Source of the DNA: a bacterium | GTDB lineage: Bacteria > Planctomycetota > JAFGQW01 | Direction: 5' to 3' | NCBI GenBank assembly: GCA_030426805.1 | Contig: JAUHXU010000004.1 | Coordinates: 606,792-670,791 of the forward strand | Length of the DNA stretch: 64,000 bases | In this document: positions 9,657 through 18,635 of the stretch, piece after piece | Position numbering within the stretch: position 1 is the stretch's first letter | Layout of the letters: every line of letters starts with the position of its first letter | Notes under the pieces: model-generated | What the model was told of the DNA's origin: nothing | Seen by the model: the letters and a program-made list of their open reading frames with translations, nothing else | The model's database searches: none | Position numbers and translations under genes: made by a program

Positions 9657-10916
9657 ATGCGAATCATGCCGACCATCGCCCTCGCGTTGCTCGCGAGCGC
9701 CCCACTCACCGCCCAAGGCTACACGACCGGGGTCGTGGGCAAGAACCTGAACCGTCCCTACGGCGTCGCCGCCGGCACGAACGGGATGGTCTACTTCACC
9801 GAGCTCCCGAACCCCGGCCAGTCCGGTCCCGGCAACTCGGTCAGCGTCCTCGACCCGACCAACGGGATGACGATGCTCCTCGTCGGCGGCGAGCCGGCGC
9901 CGACCAACATCGCCGCGACCGCCAACGGCGACATCTACTGGACGTGCGCGACCGCCGGCGTGATCTTCCGTCGCACCGCCGCCGGCCAGCAGATCCTGAT
10001 CGGCCGCGGGCTCGCCAACCCGATCGGCATCACCGCGACCGACGCGGGCGTCGTGACGTTCACGCAGGTCCCGACGCCGGGCATTCCCGGCTCGATGAAC
10101 GGCCGCAACACCGTCAGCATGCTCACGCCGGCCGGTGTCGTCGACGTGTCGATGGGCGAGCCGGAGCCGGTCGACGTCGTGACCGACGCCGCGGGCAACC
10201 TCTACTGGACGTGCCGGACCGCCGGCGTGATCCTGCGCCGCGACGCGATGTCGCAGATGACCTCGCCGGTGTTCATGGGCAACCTGAACGCGCCGACCGG
10301 GATCGCGATGGACACCGCCGGTGGGCTCTACTTCACCGAGTTGCCGACGCCCGGCATGCCCGCATCGATGGGCGGCCGCAACGCCGTGTGGAAGTGGGAC
10401 GCCGCCACCGACAACCTGACGCTGATCGACTTCGGCGATCCGGACCCGGTCGACGTCACCGTCACCCGCGACGGGTCGAAGGTCTACTGGTCGTGCCGCA
10501 CGGCCGGCGTCATCGTCGAGTCGCTCGCGCCGAACGCGCCGGCGACGATCCTCCGCACCGGCACGACGCGCCCCGGTGACACGTTCGCGCTCGCCTTCTC
10601 GAGCCCGACCGACGCGAACCGCGCCTACCGTGCCGCCGCGTCGTTCGGTCGCGGCCCGATCGCGATCGACACCCGGTGGATCCCGCTCGCGTTCGACGGC
10701 CTCTTCATCGCCACCGCCGAGAACCGCCTCGCGGGCGTCGCGAACGGCTTCGCCGGCACGCTCGATGCGAGCGGCAACGCGTCGGGCTCGATCACGCTGC
10801 CGTCGAGCAACGCGCTCGTCGGGCTGACGTTCTACACCAGCTTCGTCACGCTCGACCCGAGCGCCCCGTCGGGCGTGCAGTCGATCGCCAGCGCGAACCG
10901 CGTGATCATCGGCTGA
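9657..10916 (+). CDS. Secreted NHL/propeller-like protein with shared C-terminal module (copy 3)
   Basis: 419 residues; a second ATG three codons in is also possible. It has a signal peptide (MRIMPTIALALLASAPLTAQ). Four to five repeats alternate between G-(L/M)-VYFTELP-PG and A-GDIYWTCATAGVI, as in NHL or SMP-30-like propellers; each second blade has an invariant W-(T/S)-C-(A/R)-TAGVI. The C-terminal 110 residues carry the same module as the two genes upstream (PLAFDG, GTLDASGNASG, VTLDPSAPSGVQSI). It is distant from copies 1 and 2 in the propeller half. It lies behind the tetR gene and a palindromic site, so regulated export is plausible. Confidence 0.85.
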   Translation: MRIMPTIALALLASAPLTAQGYTTGVVGKNLNRPYGVAAGTNGMVYFTELPNPGQSGPGNSVSVLDPTNGMTMLLVGGEPAPTNIAATANGDIYWTCATAGVIFRRTAAGQQILIGRGLANPIGITATDAGVVTFTQVPTPGIPGSMNGRNTVSMLTPAGVVDVSMGEPEPVDVVTDAAGNLYWTCRTAGVILRRDAMSQMTSPVFMGNLNAPTGIAMDTAGGLYFTELPTPGMPASMGGRNAVWKWDAATDNLTLIDFGDPDPVDVTVTRDGSKVYWSCRTAGVIVESLAPNAPATILRTGTTRPGDTFALAFSSPTDANRAYRAAASFGRGPIAIDTRWIPLAFDGLFIATAENRLAGVANGFAGTLDASGNASGSITLPSSNALVGLTFYTSFVTLDPSAPSGVQSIASANRVIIG

Positions 10917-10933
10917 TCCGCACCGGGCCGGGC

Positions 10934-11881
10934 TCAGTCCTTCGGGTCGTGTGCCCGGCCCGACCCGTGCGTGTGCGTCGGGTCGTTGTGCTCGTGGGAG
11001 TGGCCCCCGTGCGTCGCGCCGCCCGCGTCCGGCTCCTGGTGGTGGTCGTGGCCGGCGTGCTCGAAGAAGCCGATCGCGTACGCGGCGGCGAGGCCGAGCA
11101 GCAGCGTGAACGTGAGCTTCCCACGGTCGTGGGAGTGGAACTGCAGCTCGGGCATCAGGTCGGCGAGCGCGATGCACAGGAACGTGCCCGCCGAAAACGC
11201 GAGCGCCGCGCCGATGATCGTCGCGTTGTCGGCACCCACGCCGAGGCCGACGAAGAAGAGCCCGATCCCCGCGGGGATCACGAGCGCAAACGCCGCGTTG
11301 ACGATGTGGCGCGACTTCGCGGACCAGCGGCCCTTGGCCATCAGCGTGCCGATCGTCAGCGAGTCGAGCGGCTTGTGGAGGAAGATCACGAGGAACGCTC
11401 CGAAGCCGGCGACCGCGACGCCGTGCGCCGACTCCGACGCGACGCTCGCGGCGAGCGCGACACCGGCGAGCAACGTGTGCACCGTGAGCCCGACGAACGC
11501 GCCGGCCCAGTTCATCTCCGGGGGCGCGTCGTCGCCGTGCGCATGACCGTGGCCGTGCGTGTGCGCGTGCGCGTGGACCTCGCACGTCGGCGTGCCGTCG
11601 GGATCGACCGTCGTCGAACGGTGGAAGCGGAAGAAGCGCTCGACGAGGAACATCACGACGAGGCCGGCGACCATCCAGCGCGCGACGAAGTCGATCGAAC
11701 CGACCTCGTGGAACGCGTGCGGCATCAGGTGGAACACGCCGACGCCGAGCATCATGCCCGCGACGAAGCTGATCGCGAACTCCATCCGCCGGTGGGTGAG
11801 CTTGACCCAGAACGGGATCCAGCCACCGACGAGCGACGCGAGCAGGATCAGAACGGAGTAGACGATCAGGACGAGGAGCAT
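10934..11881 (-). CDS. ZIP-family divalent metal transporter
   Basis: 315 residues. Hydrophobic segments give about eight membrane spans. Key ZIP features: a first half with GMMLGVGVFHLMPHAFHE, a His-rich cytoplasmic loop (HAHAHTHGHGHAHGD) between spans 3 and 4, then GLTVHTLLAGVALAAS and HKPLDSLTIGTL in the metal-site helices. A second, very long His-rich tail (HAGHDHHQEP ... HTHGSGRAHD) is unusual in length. Uptake of zinc or another divalent ion is the family role. No Shine-Dalgarno is visible before the ATG, but an inverted repeat 17 bases upstream may be a metal-regulator site. Confidence 0.92.
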   Translation of the reverse strand: MLLVLIVYSVLILLASLVGGWIPFWVKLTHRRMEFAISFVAGMMLGVGVFHLMPHAFHEVGSIDFVARWMVAGLVVMFLVERFFRFHRSTTVDPDGTPTCEVHAHAHTHGHGHAHGDDAPPEMNWAGAFVGLTVHTLLAGVALAASVASESAHGVAVAGFGAFLVIFLHKPLDSLTIGTLMAKGRWSAKSRHIVNAAFALVIPAGIGLFFVGLGVGADNATIIGAALAFSAGTFLCIALADLMPELQFHSHDRGKLTFTLLLGLAAAYAIGFFEHAGHDHHQEPDAGGATHGGHSHEHNDPTHTHGSGRAHDPKD

Positions 11882-11897
11882 CGTGCGGGCTGCCTAT

Positions 11898-11913
11898 TGA
11901 GAGATGGTTCTCA
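11898..11913. promoter_or_regulatory. Inverted repeat TGAGA-N6-TCTCA upstream of the ZIP gene
   Basis: Five-base arms, 17 bases upstream of the ZIP transporter ATG, overlapping the stop codon of the upstream monophosphatase gene. The position suits a Fur/Zur/MntR-type operator for a metal-uptake gene; assignment to such a regulator is inferred, and arms this short can arise by chance. Confidence 0.4.
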
Positions 11914-12735
11914 CTCCGTATCGCCCGCCAACCCCGGTCCTTCAACCAACTTGGCGCGAATTTGCGGGTGCAGCCGCGGCCCGGCCGCGACGATCGCGCG
12001 GCCGTGCAGCGGGTCGCCGCCGCCCGTGAAGTCGGTGACGAGGCCTCCCGCCTCCCGGACGAGCAGGATGCCAGCGGCGACGTCCCAGGCGTTCAGCCAC
12101 GGCTCCCACATCCCGTCGAGTCGACCGGCCGCGACGTAGGCGAGGTCGAGCGCCGCCGAACCACCGCGGCGGATGCCCCGCACGTCGAGGATCATCGCGT
12201 CGAAGTTCGCGACGTTGTTCGCGGCCAGTGTCTTGCGGCCGTAGGCGAATCCGGTCGCGAGCACCGCTTCGTCGAGCCGATCGACCGGCGTGACCGACAA
12301 GCGGCGGTCGCCGAGGAACGCCCCGCCGCCCCGCACCGCGTGGAACGTCTCGCGCAGGTAGGGCGCGTGCACGACCCCGACGAGCGGCTCTCCGGTCGCC
12401 GACCAGCACGCGATCGACGCACCGAACAACGGAAAGCCGTGCACGTAGTTCGTCGTGCCGTCGAGCGGATCGACGTACCACCGCGGCGCGTCGGTGTTCG
12501 AGGCCGCGGCCTCGCCGCCCTCCTCGGCGACGATCGCGTGGTCCGGGAACGCCGCGCGCAGCCGATCGACGATCGCACGCTCGCTGGCGGTGTCGGCGAC
12601 CGTGACGAGGTCGATCGCACCCTTGTGGTGGATCTCGTCGGGTGCGAGCGTCTCGAAGTGCTCGAGCTGGATCGCGCCGGCCGCCTCGGCCGCCTCGCGT
12701 GCGACCGCGAGCATGCGATTCGGATCGTCGGTCAT
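11911..12735 (-). CDS. Inositol-monophosphatase-family phosphatase
   Basis: 274 residues, near the usual 260-280. Mg-dependent sugar-phosphate phosphatase fold: metal ligands in EEGGE (E71/E72) and DPLDGTTNYVHGFP (from D89, motif A), and the distal WDVAAGILLVREAGG (motif B). The substrate may be inositol phosphate, a histidinol-phosphate-like compound or another small phosphate; it cannot be decided. GGGGAGG precedes the ATG, which overlaps the rarA stop as ATGA, so the gene is translationally coupled to rarA. Confidence 0.93.
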   Translation of the reverse strand: MTDDPNRMLAVAREAAEAAGAIQLEHFETLAPDEIHHKGAIDLVTVADTASERAIVDRLRAAFPDHAIVAEEGGEAAASNTDAPRWYVDPLDGTTNYVHGFPLFGASIACWSATGEPLVGVVHAPYLRETFHAVRGGGAFLGDRRLSVTPVDRLDEAVLATGFAYGRKTLAANNVANFDAMILDVRGIRRGGSAALDLAYVAAGRLDGMWEPWLNAWDVAAGILLVREAGGLVTDFTGGGDPLHGRAIVAAGPRLHPQIRAKLVEGPGLAGDTE

Positions 12736-14096
12736 CGGTCCTCCCCTTCTTGCGCCTCGGGTGCGCGCTCGGCGCGCAGCTTCGCCCAGTAGTCGATGCG
12801 CTTGCGGATCTCCCGCTCGAAGCCGAACGTCGACGGTTCGTATACGGGGCGCCCGGCGAGTTGCGACGGCAAGCAACTGCCGGCGACGATGTGGCCCGGC
12901 GCGTCGTGCGGATAGCGGTAGCCGTCGCCGTAGCCGAGCTTCTTCATCAGCGTGGTCGGTGCGTTGCGCAACGAGAGCGGCACCGGCAGCTGCCCCTCGG
13001 CGAGCAACTCGCGCACCGCGGCGATCGCGCGCAACGACGCGTTCGATTTCGGCGCGGTGGCGAGGTAGCACGCGGCCTGGTAGAGCGCGTACGACCCCTC
13101 CGGGAGCCCGACCATCTCGACCGCCCGCGCCGCGTCGACCGCGACGCCGAGGGCCTGCGGGTCCGCGTTGCCGACGTCCTCGCTCGCGAAGATCACGAGC
13201 CGACGGGCGATGAAGCGCGGCGTCTCGCCGCCGTCGATCATCCGGCCGAGCCAGTAACACGCGGCGTCGGCATCGCTCGCGCGCAGGCTCTTGATGAACG
13301 CGCTCGCGAGGTCGTAGTGGCGGTCGCCGGATTTGTCGTGGCGCGCGACGCGACGCCGGATCGCCCGCTCGACGGCCGCGACGTCGAGCGAGACCTCGCC
13401 ATCGGGATCGCCGTCGGGGTCGTCGGCATCGAGCACCGACGCCTCGAGCGCGTTGAGCAACGAGCGCGCGTCCCCGTCGGCGTGGCGCGAGAGCGCGGTG
13501 CGCGCGTCGTCGTCCAGGCGCACGTCGAACGCACCGAAGCCGCGCACCCGGTCGGCGAGCGCCCGGTCGAGCAGCGCGGCGAGCGCCGCGTCGTCCAGCG
13601 GCTCGAGCGTGAACACCTGCACGCGGCTGAGCAGCGCGGCGTTCACCTCGAACGACGGGTTCTCGGTCGTCGAACCGATCAGCACGAGCGTGCCGTCCTC
13701 GACGTGCGGCAGAAGCGCGTCCTGCTGCGCCTTGTTGAACCGGTGGATCTCGTCGATGAACAGCACGCGCCCGGTCGTCGCGCGCTCGCCCATGAAGTCG
13801 GCCGACCGCACCTGCTCGGCGACCGCGCGGATGTCCTTCACGCCGCTCGTCACGGCCGACAGCGTCGAGAACGGCAGCCCCGCCGTGCGGGCGAGGATCC
13901 GCGCGAGCGCGGTCTTGCCGACGCCCGGCGGCCCCCACAGGATCATCGAGCGCAGCCGGCCGCTCTCGGCCTGCCGCCGCAGCACGCCGTCCGGCCCGGC
14001 GAGCGCCGCCTGCCCGACGTATTCGTCGAACGTATCCGGTCGAAGCCGTTCGGCGAGCGGCGTCGTTCCCCAGCGTTCGGTGATGTCGCGTCCCAT
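12732..14096 (-). CDS. rarA: Replication-associated recombination protein RarA (MgsA) AAA+ ATPase
   Basis: 454 residues, the normal length. A clamp-loader-related AAA+ ATPase acting at stalled forks. Visible: LWGPPGVGKT (Walker A, K61), VLFIDEIHRF (Walker B, D115/E116), GSTTENPSF with LLSR (sensor 1 and arginine finger region), and the RarA C-terminal tetramer domain (SDADAACYWLGRMIDGGE ... YPHDAPGHIV). ATG is chosen over an upstream GTG six codons away because the family begins close to it. It opens a two-gene operon with the monophosphatase and is divergent from the XPB-like gene. Confidence 0.96.
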   Translation of the reverse strand: MGRDITERWGTTPLAERLRPDTFDEYVGQAALAGPDGVLRRQAESGRLRSMILWGPPGVGKTALARILARTAGLPFSTLSAVTSGVKDIRAVAEQVRSADFMGERATTGRVLFIDEIHRFNKAQQDALLPHVEDGTLVLIGSTTENPSFEVNAALLSRVQVFTLEPLDDAALAALLDRALADRVRGFGAFDVRLDDDARTALSRHADGDARSLLNALEASVLDADDPDGDPDGEVSLDVAAVERAIRRRVARHDKSGDRHYDLASAFIKSLRASDADAACYWLGRMIDGGETPRFIARRLVIFASEDVGNADPQALGVAVDAARAVEMVGLPEGSYALYQAACYLATAPKSNASLRAIAAVRELLAEGQLPVPLSLRNAPTTLMKKLGYGDGYRYPHDAPGHIVAGSCLPSQLAGRPVYEPSTFGFEREIRKRIDYWAKLRAERAPEAQEGEDR

Positions 14097-14141
14097 GGCG
14101 CCTGGACGATACACGACGCGACGCCCGGAGCCAACGCGCGC

Positions 14142-14147
14142 TATACT
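14142..14147 (+). promoter_or_regulatory. Possible -10 element TATACT for the XPB-like gene
   Basis: TATACT followed by TCGCGC, 30 bases before the GTG start and 13 bases before its AGGAGGGG. Closely similar TATGCTTCGCGC and AATACTTCGCCG strings recur at about 16.14 and 16.17 kb, ahead of the next gene. No good -35 hexamer is seen. Confidence 0.35.
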
Positions 14148-14177
14148 TCGCGCTCGACCGAGGAGGGGAACGTTTCC

Positions 14178-16112
14178 GTGCGCATTCGAGAGCTACTGGC
14201 CGGGCTTCCGGCCGACGAACGGACCGCGATCGTCCGGCACCACCGCCTCGCCGCCGACATCGACGTCGACGACCTGGCACGCCACCTGATTCAGTCCCGC
14301 ACGCTTCTGAACACGCTGCGCGGCGAGCTCAAGCCGGTGACCGATCTGGTCGAGCGCCTCGCGGCGCTGGGCGGCGAGGCGCCGGTCGATGCGGTTGCCG
14401 GCGGCGTGTCGCCCCACCGACTGCGCGGCGCGCAGACCAAGGGGCTCGTCTGGCTCCTCCCCTCGGCCGATGCGCCCGACCGCGTCGTCTTGCCGCTCGA
14501 GTATCGCCTGATGCGCGAGATCCGACGGCCGACGATGCGCGACCTCACGGGCGGCTTGCGGACGCTGAGCGTCGACCAGGCGCGACGCGTCGCGGAGCAG
14601 CTCGGCCTCGGTGCGCGACGCAACCTGCCGCTCTTGCTCGGTGACATCCACGACGCACTCGTCGCGCGCGCCGAGGCGATCGCACGGGCACTCGACGCCG
14701 ACGCCCGCACGGTGCTCGACGGGGTCGTCGCGTCCGGCGGTGCGACCGACGCCGGCGCACACCACCGCCAGTATCCGCTCGTCTCCGAGACGAGTGCCCG
14801 GGGGCCGTTCCAGGTGGCCGACCTGTTCGGCAGCGGCCGCTTCCGCGGCAAGGCGACGCCGACGCAACACCTCGTCCGACACGGGCTGCTGTTTCCGGCG
14901 ACCGAGCGCGACCAACCGAACGGCGTGGTCGAGGGCTTCTTCGTCGCGCAGGAGTTGCTCGAACCGCTGCAGTCGCTCCACGGCGGTCGTCGCCAGGCCG
15001 AGCGCGACCGGATCGTCGATGCCCACGCGATCGACGTCGTCGCGCCGACCGACCCCGCGCCGGACGACGTGCGCGACGAACTGCGCGCCTTCGTGCTCGG
15101 CGCCGCGGCGTGCGGCTACCGGCTCGCCCGCGCCGGGCGCGGCCGGCGCGACGACGCGGCGACCCTGCGCCAGTGGCGCCCGTCGCTCTCCGACGAGGCG
15201 CAGGAGGCGCTCGCCGAACTCGCGGTCCGCCTCGGCGCGATGCGCGACGACGATGCGACGCTCCGCCCCACGGCCGACGCGACCGCGATCCTCGATGCGC
15301 CGGGCGACGCGTTCGCCACAGCGGTCCGCGACGCGGCCACCCGCGAAGCCGGCGAGGCCGACCCGCTCCGGCCACGCCTTCGCGCCGCGGTGTTGAACGC
15401 CCTCGCCCACGTGCCGGATCGCTGGCTCTCCCTCGACGGCGTCGCCGCGCTCCTCGCCGACGAGCCCGACGTCCGCCGGATGATCACCGTGCACGACGTC
15501 GACCCGGCATCGCTCCGCGCGCACCTCGAAACGGCCCTCGAGGCGCTCAACCGCTGGGGGTTCGTCGATTGCACGCGCGAACCCGTGCCCGGCGTTCGCC
15601 TCCGCGGGCTCGCGGTCGCCGACCTGCCCGACATCCCGGAACGCTGCGTGACGATCCCGCCGAACCTCGACGTGATGGCGCCGATGATCGCACCGCTCGA
15701 CGTCCTGCTGACGCTCGGCGAGGTGTGCGAGCCGGTCCGCTACGACCGCGCGGCGATGTTCCGCCTCACCGCGTCGTCGCTGCTTCGTGCGGCCGACCGC
15801 GGCATCACGCCGAGCGACGTGCCTGCGCGGTTGTCGGCGCTCTGCGCACACGACCTGCCCGACGACGTCGGTCGCCTCGTCGAAGACGCGATCGCTCGCG
15901 ACGGCGAGGTGCACATCCGACGCACGAGTGCACTCGTCGTCGTGTCGACGCCGTCGCTCGTCGACGCACTGCGCCGACATCCGGTATTGACCGAGGCGCG
16001 TGCCGTCGAAGTCGCACCCGGTGTGCACGCATTGCCAGACGGTTGCGACGTGCGCGCGGTACGCGCGGGCTTGCGCGACGCAGGGATTCACGCGTCGTTT
16101 GCGGGCGACTGA
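14178..16112 (+). CDS. Stand-alone XPB/Ssl2-type helicase C-terminal-domain protein
   Basis: 644 residues. The GTG start is set by AGGAGGGG nine bases upstream. There is no Walker A or DEAD-box motif anywhere. The C-terminal third (from IPPNLDVMAPMIAPLDVLLTLGEVCEPV through MFRLTASSLLRAADRGITPSDV and VHIRRTSALVVVSTPSLV) matches the pattern of the Helicase_C_3 / XPB-Ssl2-like conserved C-terminal family, known mainly from actinobacteria next to an XPB helicase gene. The middle holds winged-helix-like segments (ADLFGSGRFRGKATPT; WLSLDGVAALLADEPDVR). A nucleic-acid-binding partner of a helicase encoded elsewhere is an inference. It is divergent from rarA. Confidence 0.75.
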   Translation: MRIRELLAGLPADERTAIVRHHRLAADIDVDDLARHLIQSRTLLNTLRGELKPVTDLVERLAALGGEAPVDAVAGGVSPHRLRGAQTKGLVWLLPSADAPDRVVLPLEYRLMREIRRPTMRDLTGGLRTLSVDQARRVAEQLGLGARRNLPLLLGDIHDALVARAEAIARALDADARTVLDGVVASGGATDAGAHHRQYPLVSETSARGPFQVADLFGSGRFRGKATPTQHLVRHGLLFPATERDQPNGVVEGFFVAQELLEPLQSLHGGRRQAERDRIVDAHAIDVVAPTDPAPDDVRDELRAFVLGAAACGYRLARAGRGRRDDAATLRQWRPSLSDEAQEALAELAVRLGAMRDDDATLRPTADATAILDAPGDAFATAVRDAATREAGEADPLRPRLRAAVLNALAHVPDRWLSLDGVAALLADEPDVRRMITVHDVDPASLRAHLETALEALNRWGFVDCTREPVPGVRLRGLAVADLPDIPERCVTIPPNLDVMAPMIAPLDVLLTLGEVCEPVRYDRAAMFRLTASSLLRAADRGITPSDVPARLSALCAHDLPDDVGRLVEDAIARDGEVHIRRTSALVVVSTPSLVDALRRHPVLTEARAVEVAPGVHALPDGCDVRAVRAGLRDAGIHASFAGD

Positions 16113-16411
16113 TTCGACCGGACTTTCTTCTCGGTTGGTATGCTTCGCGCGCGCGAGTCGATTGCTCGATAATACTTCGCCGCCCGTACGCGATCTGCTA
16201 TACTCCCGCCCAGGGAGTTGAGCGAAACCGCAATGCGGGTTTCGCACCGCGCGTCGTCGCGATATCGGCTCGACGGAATGGGCGTCCGTCGGCTCGCCGA
16301 GGGCGACAAGTTCGCGAGCTGCACCGACCGACGACGACATGCGACGGCGGTGCGATTCCGCGAACGGGTTGCGCGCGAACGTCGCACGACATCGCCACAA
16401 GGTGTAAGTAC
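16113..16411. other. Intergenic region upstream of the HTH gene
   Basis: 299 bases without a credible gene. It contains three possible -10-like strings: TATGCTTCGCGC near 16139, AATACTTCGCCG near 16171 and TATACT at 16199. The last overlaps a small hairpin CTCCC-N5-GGGAG (16203-16217). A long leader to the next GTG start at 16412 would follow. Confidence 0.5.
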
Positions 16412-17134
16412 GTGGACCATGAGCGCTTGAGCACGTCGGGTGGCCAGCAGTCACCGAGTCAAATGGCCGCACCGAGCCAGATGCCCGACGATCACGTTCC
16501 GGACGACATCCACCCGCGGTCGCTGATCATCGCGATCCAGCAGAACCTCGGCATCACGAAGAAAGAGATCTCCGAGCGCACCGGCATCAGCTACGGCACG
16601 CTGAATCGCTACACGCGTCGCTCCGAAGACATCGGGCAGCCGCGCCGCTCGAGCATGCAGCGGCTGATCAACCTCTACCGGATCTCGCTGAAGCGCTACG
16701 GCACGGCGCCGGACCGCGACGCCGCGTCGAACCAGCCCGGCTCGGACTACCGCCGATCGCTGATCGGGGGCGAGGCCGGGGCCACCGGGGTCGACGGCCT
16801 GGACCTGCGAGGTCTCGATCTCCGCGGACTCGATCCGGCGGCCGTCGCCCGCTTCGTGACCAAGGCGCTCTACTACGCGGAGCAGGACCTCGCGCACTTC
16901 CGTGCGTCGAAGCTCCGCGACCGTCGGCGTGCGAAGGCGTCGCGGGCCCTGCTCGGCGACGCCTACACCGCACTCCTCCACGACCTCGCGTCGGCAGACT
17001 TCCAGCACCGTGCGGAGGACGCACGCACCGACACGACCGAGGGCGAGAGCGCCCCGCAGTCCGAGGCCGCGGACGACACGATCGGGGCCGCACAGGCGAC
17101 GCGGTTCGAGTCGCACGGCGGGAGCGGCGCGTAG
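16412..17134 (+). CDS. Small helix-turn-helix DNA-binding protein of unknown role
   Basis: 240 residues from a GTG preceded by AAGGTG at seven bases; an ATG 17 codons later lacks a ribosome site. Residues about 35-85 form an XRE/lambda-repressor-like HTH: IIAIQQNLGITKKEISERTGISYGTLNRYTR, followed by a basic MQRLINLYRISLKRY helix. Then come a short repeated stretch GLDLRGLDLRGLD, a helical region (VTKALYYAEQDLAHFRASKLRDRRR) and an acidic disordered tail. It probably regulates transcription; the target is unknown. Nothing upstream or downstream is in the same orientation nearby. Confidence 0.75.
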   Translation: MDHERLSTSGGQQSPSQMAAPSQMPDDHVPDDIHPRSLIIAIQQNLGITKKEISERTGISYGTLNRYTRRSEDIGQPRRSSMQRLINLYRISLKRYGTAPDRDAASNQPGSDYRRSLIGGEAGATGVDGLDLRGLDLRGLDPAAVARFVTKALYYAEQDLAHFRASKLRDRRRAKASRALLGDAYTALLHDLASADFQHRAEDARTDTTEGESAPQSEAADDTIGAAQATRFESHGGSGA

Positions 17135-17144
17135 CGACGCTGCC

Positions 17145-18635
17145 TCACCCCCGTGCGGCGCGCCACAGCCCTTCGATGAACGCATCGAGCGCACGTCGGG
17201 CGCGTGGACTCGTCCGCGACAGGTCGTTCATCAGGACGCTGAAGACGAGCACGCGCCGATCACCGACGCGCAGATAGCCGCTCAGCGCGCGCACGTTGTA
17301 GAGGTAGCCGGTCTTCGCCAACAAGTGCTCGGCGACCGGCGATCGGCGAAAGCGCCGCCGCAGCGTCGAGCCGCGTTGCGCACCGTGCGGCAAGTGCCCG
17401 AGAAACCGCGCGCCCCACGGCCGACCGTACGCCCACCGCAACGCACGCGCGATGTCGATCGCGGCGAGCCGGTTGTGTCGACTGAGCCCCGAGCCGTCGC
17501 GCACCGCGACCTCGTCGCCGACCGGGGCGGTACCTTCGGGATCGTGCGCCGCCCGTGCACGATCGATGACCGCGCGTGCGGCATACCCGCCCACCTCGAA
17601 GCTACCCACGGCTTGCGTCATCGCCGCGCCCGCCGCCTTGAACAGGATCTCGGCGTAGCGATTGTCGCTGCGCTCGAGTGTCGGGCCGAGCATCTCGTCG
17701 AGCGTCGTCCGGTTGCGCGCGAGCTCCCGCCCCGCGGGTGCGGCACCGTGATCGGCGCGCCGGATCGATCCGTCGATGCGCACGCCACGCTCGGCGAGCG
17801 CTCGCTCGAGGAGTCGCGCGACGCGCGCGGGCGGGTCGTGGACGGCCGCGGAGCCGATGATCTTGCCCCCGAGCGGCACGTCGCCGCGCACGGTCACGAC
17901 GTTGCTGTCCCACTCCCGGATCGACCCCGGACCGCTGCGTCCGCGCGGCACCGTACGGGTCTTGTTAATGATCCGCACGAGGCCGGCGTCGTCGAGCAAC
18001 GAGATCCGTCCCGGCGCACCGACCGACGCCCCACCGCGCACGACGATCCCGACGACGTTCTCGCCGTGGCCGAGCGCCGCGACCTCCCGTGCGGTGCGGT
18101 CGGCCGCCGCGTATCGCTCCGCCCAATCCGGGTGGTAGTAGTCGCGATCGATGCGTTGCTCGACGACGACGATGTCACCGGTCACGCGGCGGATGCCGGC
18201 ATCGACGACCCGGGCCGCGAACGCGTCGACGTCGGCCGCGCCGGGGCCGCCGAATCGTGGGTCACCGTCTCCGACGAGGGCGAGGTCGCCCGCGAGCACA
18301 CCGTCGGTGACCGTGCCGGCCGCGATCAGACGGGTCGAGAACGAAACCTGCTCCCCGAGGAACTCACACGCCGCCATCGCGGTGACGAGTTTCATGTTCG
18401 AGGCCGGAATCAGCGGGCGCGCGGGCTGGTGGCGCGCGATGACGGCACCGGTCTCCAGGTCGAGCACGCAGACACCGAGGCCGTCCGCGACGACCCCCGG
18501 GCTGCGAACGAAGCGACGGAGTGCACCGTCGATCGACTGGGCAGCGACTGCGCCGGACGCCACGACGAGGGCGCACACGAGCGCGAGGATGCCGCGCAAT
18601 CGCTCAGTCGGCGTCGAGTTCGATCCGCATCCCAT
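17145..18635 (-). CDS. dacB: D-alanyl-D-alanine carboxypeptidase/endopeptidase (PBP4 family)
   Basis: 496 residues. A periplasmic serine peptidase trimming peptidoglycan cross-links. Catalytic set: SNMK (S79/K82), SDN in ERSDNRYAEILFK, and KTG in LLAKTGYL; the long insert between SxxK and SDN is typical of PBP4. The ATG used overlaps the upstream RNase Z-like gene by 32 bases; a TTG 12 codons later (18599) would give a cleaner signal peptide (RGILALVCALVVASGAVAA) and is a real alternative. The presence of dacB argues for a peptidoglycan cell wall in this organism. Confidence 0.93.
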   Translation of the reverse strand: MGCGSNSTPTERLRGILALVCALVVASGAVAAQSIDGALRRFVRSPGVVADGLGVCVLDLETGAVIARHQPARPLIPASNMKLVTAMAACEFLGEQVSFSTRLIAAGTVTDGVLAGDLALVGDGDPRFGGPGAADVDAFAARVVDAGIRRVTGDIVVVEQRIDRDYYHPDWAERYAAADRTAREVAALGHGENVVGIVVRGGASVGAPGRISLLDDAGLVRIINKTRTVPRGRSGPGSIREWDSNVVTVRGDVPLGGKIIGSAAVHDPPARVARLLERALAERGVRIDGSIRRADHGAAPAGRELARNRTTLDEMLGPTLERSDNRYAEILFKAAGAAMTQAVGSFEVGGYAARAVIDRARAAHDPEGTAPVGDEVAVRDGSGLSRHNRLAAIDIARALRWAYGRPWGARFLGHLPHGAQRGSTLRRRFRRSPVAEHLLAKTGYLYNVRALSGYLRVGDRRVLVFSVLMNDLSRTSPRARRALDAFIEGLWRAARG

